Part shown: piece after piece, positions 35,161 through 44,610 of the stretch
Layout: each line of letters begins with the position of its first letter
How positions within the stretch are numbered: position 1 is the first letter of the stretch
Assembly (NCBI RefSeq): GCF_014281965.1
Contig: NZ_JACFTB010000010.1
Coordinates: forward strand, 62,001 to 126,000
DNA from: Rhodococcus sp. BP22
Lineage (GTDB): Bacteria > Actinomycetota > Actinomycetes > Mycobacteriales > Mycobacteriaceae
Length of the DNA: 64,000 nucleotides
Reading direction: 5' to 3'
Made by a program: the position numbers and the translations under genes
Notes under the pieces: model-generated
The model's input: only the letters and a program-made list of their open reading frames with translations
Database searches by the model: none
Told to the model about the DNA's origin: nothing

Positions 35161-37419
35161 CTATGGGTTGTTCTCTATGACGACCTCCGATGGCCGTTTG
35201 TCTTCACGAATTCCACGCCAGCTCGGATGACGGAGATGCATGGAATCGGTCCATTCATAGAATCGAACCTCGGCCACTAGAGTCGGCGTGGTCCAGACCG
35301 CGTCTTTCCGGTCAGCGGTGGGAAGTTGCTCGGAGAATGGTGATACGTCGGTCTCGAGCGGAGCCAGCAGCTCACTCAGCTGCTCGAGTGCGCGGTCGCT
35401 GAAACCGGTTCCGACGCGACCCAGATATTGGAGTCCCTCTGGCCCGGGAGCACCGACCAACAGCGACCCGGGACCACCTGCTCGACGGCCGCGGCCGCGT
35501 CGCCAACCCCCGATTACCACCTCCTGGGTCCGCCAATTCTTGGTTTTGATCCATGTCTTGGCGCGCTTACCCGGCTGATAGATCGAGTCGGTTCGTTTGG
35601 CGACGACGCCCTCCCAGCCGCGTCGGACGCTCTCGTCGAGGGCTTCTTCGGCCGTGCCGGTCAGTTGCTCCGACACGAGCACCGACTCGAGCCCGGTCGT
35701 CAGCAATTCGAGTAGGCGTCGCCTATCGGAGTACTTCTTTTTCACCAGCGATGTGCCATCGAGATACAGCAGATCGAAGGCGATAAAGCGCACTTCTCGG
35801 CCCGAGCTGTTCTGTAGTAATTCGAAGCTTGTAATTCCGTCGGCATCGAATACCACGGCTTCACCGTCGAGAATGACATCGTGGTCTGCCAGTTCGTCGG
35901 CCATCGTAGAAAGTGAGGGAAAGCGCGCGGTGAGATCGTTACCGGTGCGCGATACAAGCTTCATTTCTCCGTGGGCACACCGTGCGATCACGCGGAATCC
36001 ATCCCACTTTCCCTCGAACGTCCAATCCCCGTCGGCAAGGTCGGTGATGTCACCCGCCGTGGCGAGCATCGGCGCGATGTCAGCCTTGATCGGAGCCGCG
36101 TCCTTCATCAGATGCATGAGCCATTGATCGCCCTTGGTGCGGATCAGCGCATAGCGACCCTTCGCCTTGTCGCCGTGCAGGACAACGATCACCTCGTTCT
36201 CGCGCCACTTCTCCAGCTCGTAGGTTCCGCTGTCCCAAATGGACACCTCGCCGCCCCCGTACTCGCCCTTGGGGATGCTGCCCTCGAACGATGCGTATTC
36301 CAGCGGGTGGTCCTCGGTGCGTACGGCGAGGCGGTTCTTCCCTGGGTCGTCGGGGATGTTCTTCGGAACCGCCCACGAGACCAGGACGCCGTCGTGTTCG
36401 AGCCGGAAGTCGTAGTGCAGCCGTCGAGCATGGTGTTCTTGAATGACGAACGTATCGCCGTTCCCGGTCTCCTCGGTGCTCTCCGGTATCGGTTCCGGGG
36501 TCTTGGCGGCACTGCGCTTGTTCCGATAAGTGGTCAGCTTGTCCGGCTCGGAGTATTCGATCGGTGGATCCAGCTCGGCGAGCAGGTCACCGTCGCGGCG
36601 GTAACGATCGAGGACTTCCTCGAAACGTAACTGCCTCAGTCCTGGCGACTCGAGTTCCTCCCACGATCGTGGGGCGGCGACGGTAGGTTCAGCCCGTCCT
36701 CGGAGCGAGTACGGCGCAACGGTCGTCTTCTTCCCGTTGTTCTGCGACCAATCCACGAATACCCGGCCGCTGCGTTTTGCCTTCGCCATCGTCGCCGTCA
36801 CTCGATCGGGCGATCGATCCTCCAAGAGCGTCGCGACGCGCTTGGCCACCGTCGAGGCACCAGAAGACGTCAGCGGCTTCCCCAACGGCACATAGAGATG
36901 AATCCCCTTGCTCCCGCTGGTGACGGGAAACGCCCGGAATCCGATCTCGGCGATCATGTCGCGAATCTCGCATGCGACCTCGGCGCAGCGGTCCAGATCG
37001 ACGTCGTCACCCGGGTCGAGATCGAACACCATCCTCGTGGCGGGGCCTGGTGAGTTCCCGTCGAATCGCCATTGCGGAACATGCGCTTCGATCGCGCCCT
37101 GCTGGCCGAGCCAAGCGAGATCGGCAGCGCTGGAGAACAGCGGGTATGTCACGACGCGATCGGAGTGACTGATCTCGCGCCTGTCGAGCCAGTCCGGAGC
37201 GGAGGAAGCAAGATTCTTCTCGAAGAACGAGGGCTGCTCGACGCCGTTCGGCCAGCGCTTCCTGGTGACCGGTCGGCCGATGATGTGCGGGAGCATGGCC
37301 GGGGCGATGCTCGTGTAGTACTCGATGACCTCGCTTTTGGTGGTGCCCGTACTCGGAAACAGCACCTTGTCGAGATTGGTCACCGAGACCTTCCGACCTG
37401 CGATGTCGAGCGTCGCCAT
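35161..37419 (-). CDS. ligD: Three-domain ATP-dependent DNA ligase LigD
   Basis: LigD processes and seals double-strand breaks in bacterial non-homologous end joining. The 752-residue protein matches mycobacterial LigD in domain order. The polymerase/primase domain (about 1-300) has metal-binding Asp133 and Asp135 in VFDLDPGD. The 3'-phosphoesterase domain (about 320-430) has QEHHARRLHYDFRLEHDG. The ligase domain (about 445-752) has nucleotidyl-accepting Lys471 in FEGKWDGFR. The usual partner Ku is not next to it or anywhere else in this window. The divergent neighbour is an SRPBCC protein. Confidence 0.95.
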   Translation of the reverse strand: MATLDIAGRKVSVTNLDKVLFPSTGTTKSEVIEYYTSIAPAMLPHIIGRPVTRKRWPNGVEQPSFFEKNLASSAPDWLDRREISHSDRVVTYPLFSSAADLAWLGQQGAIEAHVPQWRFDGNSPGPATRMVFDLDPGDDVDLDRCAEVACEIRDMIAEIGFRAFPVTSGSKGIHLYVPLGKPLTSSGASTVAKRVATLLEDRSPDRVTATMAKAKRSGRVFVDWSQNNGKKTTVAPYSLRGRAEPTVAAPRSWEELESPGLRQLRFEEVLDRYRRDGDLLAELDPPIEYSEPDKLTTYRNKRSAAKTPEPIPESTEETGNGDTFVIQEHHARRLHYDFRLEHDGVLVSWAVPKNIPDDPGKNRLAVRTEDHPLEYASFEGSIPKGEYGGGEVSIWDSGTYELEKWRENEVIVVLHGDKAKGRYALIRTKGDQWLMHLMKDAAPIKADIAPMLATAGDITDLADGDWTFEGKWDGFRVIARCAHGEMKLVSRTGNDLTARFPSLSTMADELADHDVILDGEAVVFDADGITSFELLQNSSGREVRFIAFDLLYLDGTSLVKKKYSDRRRLLELLTTGLESVLVSEQLTGTAEEALDESVRRGWEGVVAKRTDSIYQPGKRAKTWIKTKNWRTQEVVIGGWRRGRGRRAGGPGSLLVGAPGPEGLQYLGRVGTGFSDRALEQLSELLAPLETDVSPFSEQLPTADRKDAVWTTPTLVAEVRFYEWTDSMHLRHPSWRGIREDKRPSEVVIENNP

Positions 37420-37476
37420 GCGCTCAGGCTAACGGTCGCCAGCGGAGCCGCGAGGCACTTGTGCCAAGCTCGAAGC

Positions 37477-37908
37477 ATGGCAACGATCAGCGTCTCGGTA
37501 GAGATGCCCGAGGATCCGCAGGGCGCATGGGACAAAGCGTCGGCGCTCGACAGGTTCGACGAGTGGATGACAATTCACGGTGGCTGGTGCTCCCCGCCCC
37601 CAAAGGTGCTCAGCAAAGGCACCGAAGTGGAGTCCCTCGTCAAGGTCAAGGGCTTCAAGAACACGATCCGATGGACGTTCACCGAGTTCGACGAACCCAA
37701 GCTGATCGAGATGTCGGGAACCGGCAAAGGCGGCATCAAGATCTCGCTGACCATCCACGTCCGCAAGCATCGGAGCGGATCGAAACTGACGCTCGACGCC
37801 TACTTCGGTGGGGGAGTGCTCTTCGGCCCGGTCGGCAGTGTCGTCGCGCGTGCTTTGGGCTCGGATGTCACCAAGTCGGTGGCGAACCTCGCAGCTCTAC
37901 CCGCCTAG
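37477..37908 (+). CDS. SRPBCC-family protein
   Basis: The 143-residue protein (ATG 37477) has the START/Bet v1-like pattern of the polyketide-cyclase/Coq10-type SRPBCC superfamily: VSVEMPEDPQGAWDKASAL with FDEWMTIHGGW, then FTEFDEPKLIEMSGTG. The fold binds hydrophobic ligands; no specific function can be assigned. It is divergent from ligD, 57 bases apart, and its stop overlaps the convergent membrane-protein gene by 4 bases. Confidence 0.75.
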   Translation: MATISVSVEMPEDPQGAWDKASALDRFDEWMTIHGGWCSPPPKVLSKGTEVESLVKVKGFKNTIRWTFTEFDEPKLIEMSGTGKGGIKISLTIHVRKHRSGSKLTLDAYFGGGVLFGPVGSVVARALGSDVTKSVANLAALPA

Positions 37909-38330
37909 ACCCCAGCGTTGCGGGTGCGACGCAGCCACCACAGGCCGGCAATCGGGAGAAGCACCGGGATGAATACGTATCCCTGCCCGAAGTGCGACCA
38001 CACTGTCGCGTCGGGGAAATCGTCGGGCTGAAGGTAGCTGAGGGCGCCGACGGCCAGTACTCCGACCAGCTCGATGATGCAGGAGATCATTACCACGCGT
38101 CGCGAGGTCTCGGTTGCTCGCGCGAGTCCGACGGTCGCGATGATGTAGACCACCGCTGCCACCGCCGACAAGATGTACGCGAACGGGGCTTCGTCGAAGC
38201 GTGTTGTCAGCTGGACCAGAGATCTCGATGTCGCGGCGACCGCGAAGACGGCATAGACCGCAATGAGGAAGCGGCCGAAACCGGTACGAGTTGCCTGTTT
38301 GAGGCTGTCGTCTTGGGAGGTATCAGGCAT
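37905..38330 (-). CDS. Small integral membrane protein
   Basis: The 141-residue protein has four predicted membrane helices and a basic C-terminus (LWWLRRTRNAGV). I do not recognise a characterised family, although small four-helix proteins of this kind recur in actinobacteria. It overlaps the next membrane gene upstream by 8 bases, so the two are probably made together and may interact. Confidence 0.65.
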   Translation of the reverse strand: MPDTSQDDSLKQATRTGFGRFLIAVYAVFAVAATSRSLVQLTTRFDEAPFAYILSAVAAVVYIIATVGLARATETSRRVVMISCIIELVGVLAVGALSYLQPDDFPDATVWSHFGQGYVFIPVLLPIAGLWWLRRTRNAGV

Positions 38331-38703
38331 ATCCGGCCCATATCTGGCTCAGGCGCAGCACCATGGCTGCGAGGGTGAGGACGGCGACGAGCAGAACTGC
38401 TGTGCCGCCGCGAGAACGATCGCCCAGCGACCACCACGTGCCGATCGGAAGCAGCAGCAGCAAGCCGATCAGATACGCGCCGAAGGTGAGCCGATGGATT
38501 TCGCGATCACTGGTGAACATCGCGACAAATCCGATGATGGCCTGCGCAAGCACCACTACCTCGGTTGCTGAAATGGTCCAGAAGAGCGCGCGATCTGCTC
38601 GGTTCTTCAACAGCACCGGGCTGTTGGAGACAAGTTTGACGAGAACCCAAACGCCCACGACCAGTGACATCGCATACAACAGGCCGCTGACGGCGCCGAT
38701 CAT
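38323..38703 (-). CDS. Small integral membrane protein
   Basis: The 126-residue protein has about four membrane helices (residues 5-25, 42-65, 75-95, 102-120). There are no catalytic or binding motifs I recognise. It lies 64 bases downstream of the cyclase gene on the same strand and overlaps the following membrane gene by 8 bases. A functional link to the cyclase is possible but only positional. Confidence 0.65.
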   Translation of the reverse strand: MIGAVSGLLYAMSLVVGVWVLVKLVSNSPVLLKNRADRALFWTISATEVVVLAQAIIGFVAMFTSDREIHRLTFGAYLIGLLLLLPIGTWWSLGDRSRGGTAVLLVAVLTLAAMVLRLSQIWAGYA

Positions 38704-38767
38704 CTTTGTTCCTCTTGGTTACTGGCGAGTGGTGCGGACAGACCCCAGGGTATCGGTCCGTCGACGG

Positions 38768-39802
38768 CTACCGTTCCTTCGGCTGATCGTCCGTGCTTCT
38801 GCGCAGTGCGTGCGGCTTGAGCTTGTGGAAACCGCGCACCCGCAGGGATCTGATGGCTTTGAGGCGGAACTCCGAGTCACCGTCGAGCATCTCGGTCATC
38901 GCGGTGTCCACCAGAATGGTTCCCGGACGTGCCGAACTGGTCAGTCTGGCAGCTATGTTGACGACGGAGCCGTACAGGTCGCCGTACCGGGCGAGCACCG
39001 ATCCCCACGCCAAACCGATACGGAGTTCCGGCATGTCCTCGCGAGCGTCGAACGCGTGCCGCAGATCGAGTGCGATGTGTGCCGCATCCTCGGCGCTCTG
39101 CGCACTGAACATGACCTCGTCGCCGACATTCTTGATGACGGATCCGCGGCCACGGGCAACGATGTCCGTTGCGATGGACTCGAACTCCTCGAGCAGCGTC
39201 GTCAATTCGTCGATACCGAGGCGACGGGTCAGGCTGGTGTAGCCCACCATGTCCGCAAATCCGACGGCGAGGATGCGGCCGGCGGTTTCCTCGGTCGGGC
39301 CGGTGACGGACCGGCCTGCAGTGGCAGCCAGGTGTCGACGCCAGGTATAGGACTGCAGCGCTTCGAGGGTGGGAACCGTTTGCGCTGCAATGGATCTCGC
39401 GTCGCGTCGGATCACGTCCAGATCGGCGGGGTCCTCGCTGTCGGAATGAGAGGTGATTTGGTCGAGAATATGGGAATTGACCACGGCCACTTGCCATTCG
39501 GCGAGCCTGGACATCGACTGCCCGAGAGTGCGCGCGATGGCGACCTCCATCTCCGGCTTGATCACTTTCTGTTCGGTGAGGCTCGTGATCAGGTGCAACG
39601 CATCGAGATCGGCATCGGTGTACACGACCGCGGAGGGGTCGGTGTGGACGGGAAAACCCATCGCGATCCACAACTGCACTACCCGCTCGAGCGGAAGGCC
39701 CGACTTTTCGGCGATATCGGATCGCGTGTACTTCCGCTCGCCACCGAGAAGAGTCTTCTCGATCTCGGTCTGTACAAGCGAACTGATCTGATTTTCAGTC
39801 AT
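38768..39802 (-). CDS. Class III adenylyl cyclase with N-terminal regulatory domain
   Basis: The 344-residue protein makes cAMP. The catalytic domain (about residues 175-340) has metal-binding Asp184 (GFADMVGYT) and Asp228 (NVGDEV), adenine-specifying Lys224 and Asp275, and transition-state Asn282 and Arg286 (VNIAAR). All canonical residues are present. The N-terminal helical half (1-165), including YTRSDIAEKSGLPLERVVQLW, resembles the regulatory domain of mycobacterial Rv1264/Rv2212-type cyclases. It has no membrane helices. The gene start overlaps the end of the HAD/PlsC gene by 8 bases, placing it in the phospholipid-synthesis operon. Confidence 0.9.
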   Translation of the reverse strand: MTENQISSLVQTEIEKTLLGGERKYTRSDIAEKSGLPLERVVQLWIAMGFPVHTDPSAVVYTDADLDALHLITSLTEQKVIKPEMEVAIARTLGQSMSRLAEWQVAVVNSHILDQITSHSDSEDPADLDVIRRDARSIAAQTVPTLEALQSYTWRRHLAATAGRSVTGPTEETAGRILAVGFADMVGYTSLTRRLGIDELTTLLEEFESIATDIVARGRGSVIKNVGDEVMFSAQSAEDAAHIALDLRHAFDAREDMPELRIGLAWGSVLARYGDLYGSVVNIAARLTSSARPGTILVDTAMTEMLDGDSEFRLKAIRSLRVRGFHKLKPHALRRSTDDQPKER

Positions 39803-41222
39803 ATCCCAGCGTTCTGTCGAAATACGATCGAACCTCGTCGATGTAGGAGTCGAGCTTGTCCGGTTCCCAGTCTATGGTCGGAATCGGTTCGCCGACGGTC
39901 ACCTTGACGGTACCGGAATGCGCCGTGAAGTCCTTCTTCCACATCACGTCGCCGGCATTGTGGATGACGATGGGAACGATGGGGACCTTGGCCTGCATCG
40001 CCAGATGAAAGCCGCCCTTCTTGAAGCGTCCCAACCTGGAGGTGGGCATTCGAGTGCCTTCGGGTGCGATCGCGACCGAGATACCCGAATGCAATTTCTC
40101 GATGGCGGGGAGCAGCGCTTCACGCGCCTTGGACGGATCGCCTCGATCGATGTAGGCGACGTCGAAAATCATTCCGAGCAGGGCAAACCTGGGATCGCGC
40201 TCGAGTTCACGCTTGGCGACAGCGGTGATGTCCCGGCGCAGAATCGAGGTGACGATCAGTGAATCGGCCGCGCTTTGATGATTGAACATGAACACTGCCG
40301 GCCGCGCCGACCAGGCGTTCTCGGTGCCGGTGACGTCGAGCTTGATGCCGGCGAGCGTCAAGGCGATGTCCGGTGCGACGGTGGAGGTGATGTTGGCACC
40401 GGTCCGCCGACTGCGAGTGAGGATGCCGAGCCCGATGCCGATGCCGGCGCTGGCGATCACTGCCCCCATCGCAGCGGTACTGCGAACTGCCGAAGTGAGA
40501 TCGGTTCCACGTCTAGGGCTTTCGAGGTGCAATATCGGCCACCCCGCCTTCTTTGCGTAACGGTCGAGCTCGGCGTCAGGATTCAATGCGACCGGATGTC
40601 CGGCCTCGAGCAACATCGGGACGTCCTCGCCGCCGTTCGAGTAGACGAAGCACTCGGCGAGGTCGAGGTTCTCGCGCTCGGCGTAGTCGGTGACAGCTTT
40701 GGCTTTTCTCGGTCCCCACAACGAATTGCCGACTAGTTCACCGGTCAGAACCCCGTCGGTCACGACGGGCGTCGTGCACAACAACTCGTCGAACATCATG
40801 TCTTCTCGTACCGGGATCGCCTGGTACGGAGTTGCCGACGTCGCGATGATCAGCCGATGGCCTGCATGCCGGTGCGCTTCGACGAGAATGCGAGCCTGCG
40901 GGTAGATCATCGGTGCAATCTCGTTGCGGAACAACGTGTATGCCTGCGTCATCAGGTCTTCTTCGCGTCGACCTTCCAGGCCCTTGACAGCCTTGCCCAT
41001 CAAATTGTCGACGGGGGAGTTCCGCATTCGCATTTCGACGACTGCACTAGAGATTTCCCATAGTTCGCGCACTGTCACATCGAGCGTCTTCAGTCGTTCC
41101 AGAAACACTGCTTTCGCAGAGAAGCCGTTGATCAAGGTGCCGTCGAGATCGAAGAACGCTGCAGTGCCCGGCCCCGCAGGCGCCTTGGCGATAGCTGTCA
41201 ACTGATCGGCCAGCGAAGTCAT
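39795..41222 (-). CDS. HAD phosphatase-PlsC acyltransferase fusion
   Basis: The 475-residue protein joins two enzymes. Residues 1-235 are an HAD-IB phosphatase (FFDLDGTL with Asp25/Asp27; YSNGGEDVPML at 194-204). After a hydrophobic segment (about 250-268), residues 295-475 are a lysophosphatidic-acid-type acyltransferase (NHQSAAD with His315 and Asp320; EGTR at 388-391). Mycobacteria have the same fusion beside plsB2 (Rv2483c). It should make phosphatidate and perhaps dephosphorylate a lipid intermediate. It is coupled to plsB by a TGATG overlap. Confidence 0.92.
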   Translation of the reverse strand: MTSLADQLTAIAKAPAGPGTAAFFDLDGTLINGFSAKAVFLERLKTLDVTVRELWEISSAVVEMRMRNSPVDNLMGKAVKGLEGRREEDLMTQAYTLFRNEIAPMIYPQARILVEAHRHAGHRLIIATSATPYQAIPVREDMMFDELLCTTPVVTDGVLTGELVGNSLWGPRKAKAVTDYAERENLDLAECFVYSNGGEDVPMLLEAGHPVALNPDAELDRYAKKAGWPILHLESPRRGTDLTSAVRSTAAMGAVIASAGIGIGLGILTRSRRTGANITSTVAPDIALTLAGIKLDVTGTENAWSARPAVFMFNHQSAADSLIVTSILRRDITAVAKRELERDPRFALLGMIFDVAYIDRGDPSKAREALLPAIEKLHSGISVAIAPEGTRMPTSRLGRFKKGGFHLAMQAKVPIVPIVIHNAGDVMWKKDFTAHSGTVKVTVGEPIPTIDWEPDKLDSYIDEVRSYFDRTLGYD

Positions 41223-43588
41223 CAGGCCTCATCTCCCAGCTCGTCGCCGCCCGTTTTATCGCTGGCCTCTTCGCAGTTCGGTGTGTCATTGCACGGTGAG
41301 CCATCCGGCGAATTGATCGGGTCGACCTTGTTCAGCTGTCGACGAGCCATGTCGCGAATCAGCCTGGATTTACGTGCCCATTCGTTGATCTCCCGGGCGA
41401 AGTCGCGTCGGCACTGGGCGACATTTTCCCCAAGGGGATCGATGAGGTTGCGGTTCTCGGCCAATTGCAGAGCGGTGTCGAACAATTCACCGGAAATGGA
41501 CTCACTGTGGTCGAGTTGCTGTCGTAGTCGACGTGTCTGAGCAGCACCCAAGCATTGGGCGACGAAGACAGTTTTGTCGAACTCCGCATCCACCGGCAGC
41601 AGCATCAACTGATCGGCAACGACCTGATACGCCTCCATGATCGGCTGCAGAACGCGGTGCGCGAGGTGCAAGTCCTGTGATTGGAGTTGTTGCACTGCGT
41701 AATCGGGGTCGGATAGGTTGGCCCGCCAGTTCGGATCGATGAGGTCGACTTCGGTCTCGAGGCGCTCACCGAACTCTTTCTTGTCACCGAAGAAGAATTC
41801 GAATTTCAGCAGGTCTCTCAGTGCGAGTGCGGACGCCCACATGGACTCCGGCGTCGACGGCGTCGTCTGCCCCTGATCCGGCAAGGTGACGAGCTCGCCG
41901 ATTGCGCGCATGACGAAGTAGTGAATTGCGTTGTTGCGGAAGAACGCTGCGACCAGATGCTTGTCCTGGGCAAGGTAGAACACCGGCTCGGGGCCGTCGT
42001 CGAATCTTCTGACGACACCCGCCGCGACCTGCGCGACGACAGCTGCACGCACCACATCGACGTCACTGATATCGACGTTTCCTGCCGTGGGCAACCCGCG
42101 TCGGTGGATGTACGACGCGAGGGGGGCGATAATGGCCCACATCTCGTGCACGTTCAAAGCCCGGTCTTCGATTCCGAGCAGAGCCATCGTCACCAGTGCC
42201 GCCGGGGTGACCGGCGTCGAATTGTTGATTGCGTGTGCGACGTTGATGGCGATCCGCTGGACCGCGACGCGCTTGTCCTCGCTGGCATCGACGATGGATC
42301 GGACAGAGATCGGCTCGCCGAACGTCAGGTACACGTTTCCGCGTAGTTTGCCCTGCGCGCGAATATATCCGAGCATCATTCGGATTCCTTCGGCCTGCTT
42401 CTTCGCTCCATGCGATTCCGCGGCCATGGCACCGACCTCGTGCAAGCGGTCGTAGGTAATCGAGGTCGGAACCAGATATACATCCTCGGCGTCGCTGTTC
42501 TCGAGTGCGTCGACGAGGTAGGTGAGCAACCCGAACCGCGGCGGCCGCAATTTGCCCGTCCGGCTTCGTCCGCCTTCGATGTACCACTCCAGGTTGAATC
42601 GCTTGCTCAGCAGAAAGCTCATGTACTGACGCAGCGTCCACTTGTAGATTTCGTCGGAGAACTTACGTTGGATGAGCACTACGCCACTACGTTTGGCGAT
42701 CGGGCCCAGCGGCCAGAATCCGACGTTGATTCCGCCCATCACGTGATTGAGCGGGAGTCCCTCGGCGAGCAGCGCGGGTCGGAGGACAAGAGGATCGAGA
42801 TAGGAACGATGGTTCGGGAGGAAGACCAGAGGATAGTTCTTGTTGAGCTCGCGGACTTTCTGCAACTTCGTTCGATCGACGTCCACGCGATATGCCCGCG
42901 AGAAGTACGCGCCGAGCGTCCCCCACATCTCCACCGCACGCCGTGTCTCGGTGGCAACCATTTCGTCCAGAATTCCGTGGACACGCCGCTCGACGTCGGT
43001 AAGGTTTTCGCCGACCCTGTCGGCGAGTTCTTTCATCCCGTCGTGGAACTTCTTCTGCTCGGTCATGTCCTCGACGACGAAGCGCGGGATCTTGTACTCG
43101 GAACCGATCACGTCGCGTTCGGCGCGATCCAGCGTGAGGCTGGCCTGCCTGCGAATGAAGGAGGACAGCGAGGTTCCGCCTACCCGATCGAACCTCGCCT
43201 GCAGCTCGCTGAGCGTGGCGGGTTCACCCACCAGGACGGCCGAATGATCGGGGTCGTCAGCTGTGACCCATCGCTGCCACGCCTTGGTGGGCATGGAGTT
43301 TCCGCGCGGTGCGAATATCCGGTAGAGGATTCCTCTACGTTTCTTTTCCGTCAGCGTCACTCTCAGCGGCACTAGAAGCGGGTCTTCGGTGATGCCGCGG
43401 ACGGTGTCCGCGACTTGGTGCGATGCTTCTCCCGACAGTACGACCGACGGTGTACGTTGGGCGCCTTCCTGAGTCGTCGCATCGATCCACTGATTCAACG
43501 CTTGCACCTCGAGTGTCGAGGCAGCGTCCAAGAGGTAGACCTGCTGTACGTCGTGTGACTTCTGTATCCGCGATTCGACGTGGTCCAC
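41222..43588 (-). CDS. plsB: Glycerol-3-phosphate acyltransferase PlsB
   Basis: PlsB acylates sn-glycerol-3-phosphate at the membrane, the first step of phospholipid synthesis. The 788-residue protein has the acyltransferase signature FLPNHRSYLDP (His260, Asp265), the substrate box GGINVGFWPLGPIAKRSGVVLIQRKF and the EGGRSRTGKL motif. GTG 43588 was chosen because AGGAG sits 7 bases upstream; the ATG seven codons earlier would place that ribosome site inside the gene. It heads an operon with the HAD-PlsC fusion and an adenylyl cyclase. Confidence 0.93.
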   Translation of the reverse strand: MDHVESRIQKSHDVQQVYLLDAASTLEVQALNQWIDATTQEGAQRTPSVVLSGEASHQVADTVRGITEDPLLVPLRVTLTEKKRRGILYRIFAPRGNSMPTKAWQRWVTADDPDHSAVLVGEPATLSELQARFDRVGGTSLSSFIRRQASLTLDRAERDVIGSEYKIPRFVVEDMTEQKKFHDGMKELADRVGENLTDVERRVHGILDEMVATETRRAVEMWGTLGAYFSRAYRVDVDRTKLQKVRELNKNYPLVFLPNHRSYLDPLVLRPALLAEGLPLNHVMGGINVGFWPLGPIAKRSGVVLIQRKFSDEIYKWTLRQYMSFLLSKRFNLEWYIEGGRSRTGKLRPPRFGLLTYLVDALENSDAEDVYLVPTSITYDRLHEVGAMAAESHGAKKQAEGIRMMLGYIRAQGKLRGNVYLTFGEPISVRSIVDASEDKRVAVQRIAINVAHAINNSTPVTPAALVTMALLGIEDRALNVHEMWAIIAPLASYIHRRGLPTAGNVDISDVDVVRAAVVAQVAAGVVRRFDDGPEPVFYLAQDKHLVAAFFRNNAIHYFVMRAIGELVTLPDQGQTTPSTPESMWASALALRDLLKFEFFFGDKKEFGERLETEVDLIDPNWRANLSDPDYAVQQLQSQDLHLAHRVLQPIMEAYQVVADQLMLLPVDAEFDKTVFVAQCLGAAQTRRLRQQLDHSESISGELFDTALQLAENRNLIDPLGENVAQCRRDFAREINEWARKSRLIRDMARRQLNKVDPINSPDGSPCNDTPNCEEASDKTGGDELGDEA

Positions 43589-43803
43589 CGTAAAACTCCT
43601 GTTCCGCACCTCGTTACAGGTACGAAGGTCAGGCTACGCGGAAGCGCTGGTCGATCAGGGGGTTTCCGATCTCGCGACCCCTACTCCGACTCAACTCGAA
43701 CCCGAGCAGTGCGCAAGAATTGCCGACGACTTCCCGGCTCAGTGCAGTACTGCCCGAGTTTGTGGGACAGTATTCGCAAACACTTTCGAGAGAGGCTGCT
43801 TGG

Positions 43804-44529
43804 ATGCCACCGCGTAGACGATCGCCGAAGACCGACGTACTCACGCCCGAAGACCTGGAGAGTCTCGCTGCCGCAGTCGCCGCGGGGCGGCGCGCCACGG
43901 TTTACCTGATCGAGGCAACGCCGAGCCTCGGACTCCCCGAAGGCACCTCTGCCAAGGTCGTGTCCGTCGACGGCAACACCGTCACCATCTCGCCGAAGGG
44001 CGTAAATGACGAGCTTCCGTTCGAGGCCGAGGAACTGCGGATGACGCGCAACCCGGCGTCAGGGGTCACCAACGCGACACCGGCGGCCACCAAGCCTGCC
44101 CCGGCGAAGGTCGAGATAGCCGAGTGGACCGAACCTGTCGCGCCGCCCAAACCGGTCAAGGCTGCTGCTGTGAAGCCGGCGACGACACCGGTGCCGCCGC
44201 GACCCGCCGCGGCTCCGAAGCCACCTGCAGCGCGCAAGGGCAAGAAGGGCCCCGACAGCGTCAGCGTCACCATCCATGCAGGCCCGGACAACGACTGGTC
44301 GGTGACGGTCACGCACGGCGCGCGTCGCCCGGGCAAGGCGCAGCCGGTTTCGCCGGAGTCGGTCTCGCGTGCCGTCCGCGAACTCGGCGACGACTCGGTA
44401 CGCGAGGCCGTCGAGGCCGTTATTTCGCATGCGCGCGAGGAAGCAGCACAACGCGTGGCGGAACTGAGCCTGCAGCTCGAGGCGGCACGATCCACGCTCG
44501 CCGCGCTGGAGCAGAAGGATACGGAGTGA
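43804..44529 (+). CDS. Pro/Ala-rich protein, DUF6319-like
   Basis: The 241-residue protein has an N-terminal domain (residues 1-80: LTPEDLESLAAAVAAGRRATVYLIEATPSLG, then VSVDGNTVTIS), a Pro/Ala/Lys-rich linker (about 85-155), and a C-terminal helical part with a coiled-coil-like tail (REEAAQRVAELSLQLEAARS). It resembles DUF6319 proteins of mycolata, sometimes loosely named cell-wall-anchor proteins, but has no signal peptide or sorting motif. Function unknown. It is divergent from plsB, 215 bases apart. Confidence 0.7.
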   Translation: MPPRRRSPKTDVLTPEDLESLAAAVAAGRRATVYLIEATPSLGLPEGTSAKVVSVDGNTVTISPKGVNDELPFEAEELRMTRNPASGVTNATPAATKPAPAKVEIAEWTEPVAPPKPVKAAAVKPATTPVPPRPAAAPKPPAARKGKKGPDSVSVTIHAGPDNDWSVTVTHGARRPGKAQPVSPESVSRAVRELGDDSVREAVEAVISHAREEAAQRVAELSLQLEAARSTLAALEQKDTE

Positions 44530-44610
44530 GAACAAATTTCCCCACGCACTCGTCCATATGTGCTTCTTATTGCTAGTGTCTGCGGACACCGCTGGAGAGG
44601 GAATACATTG

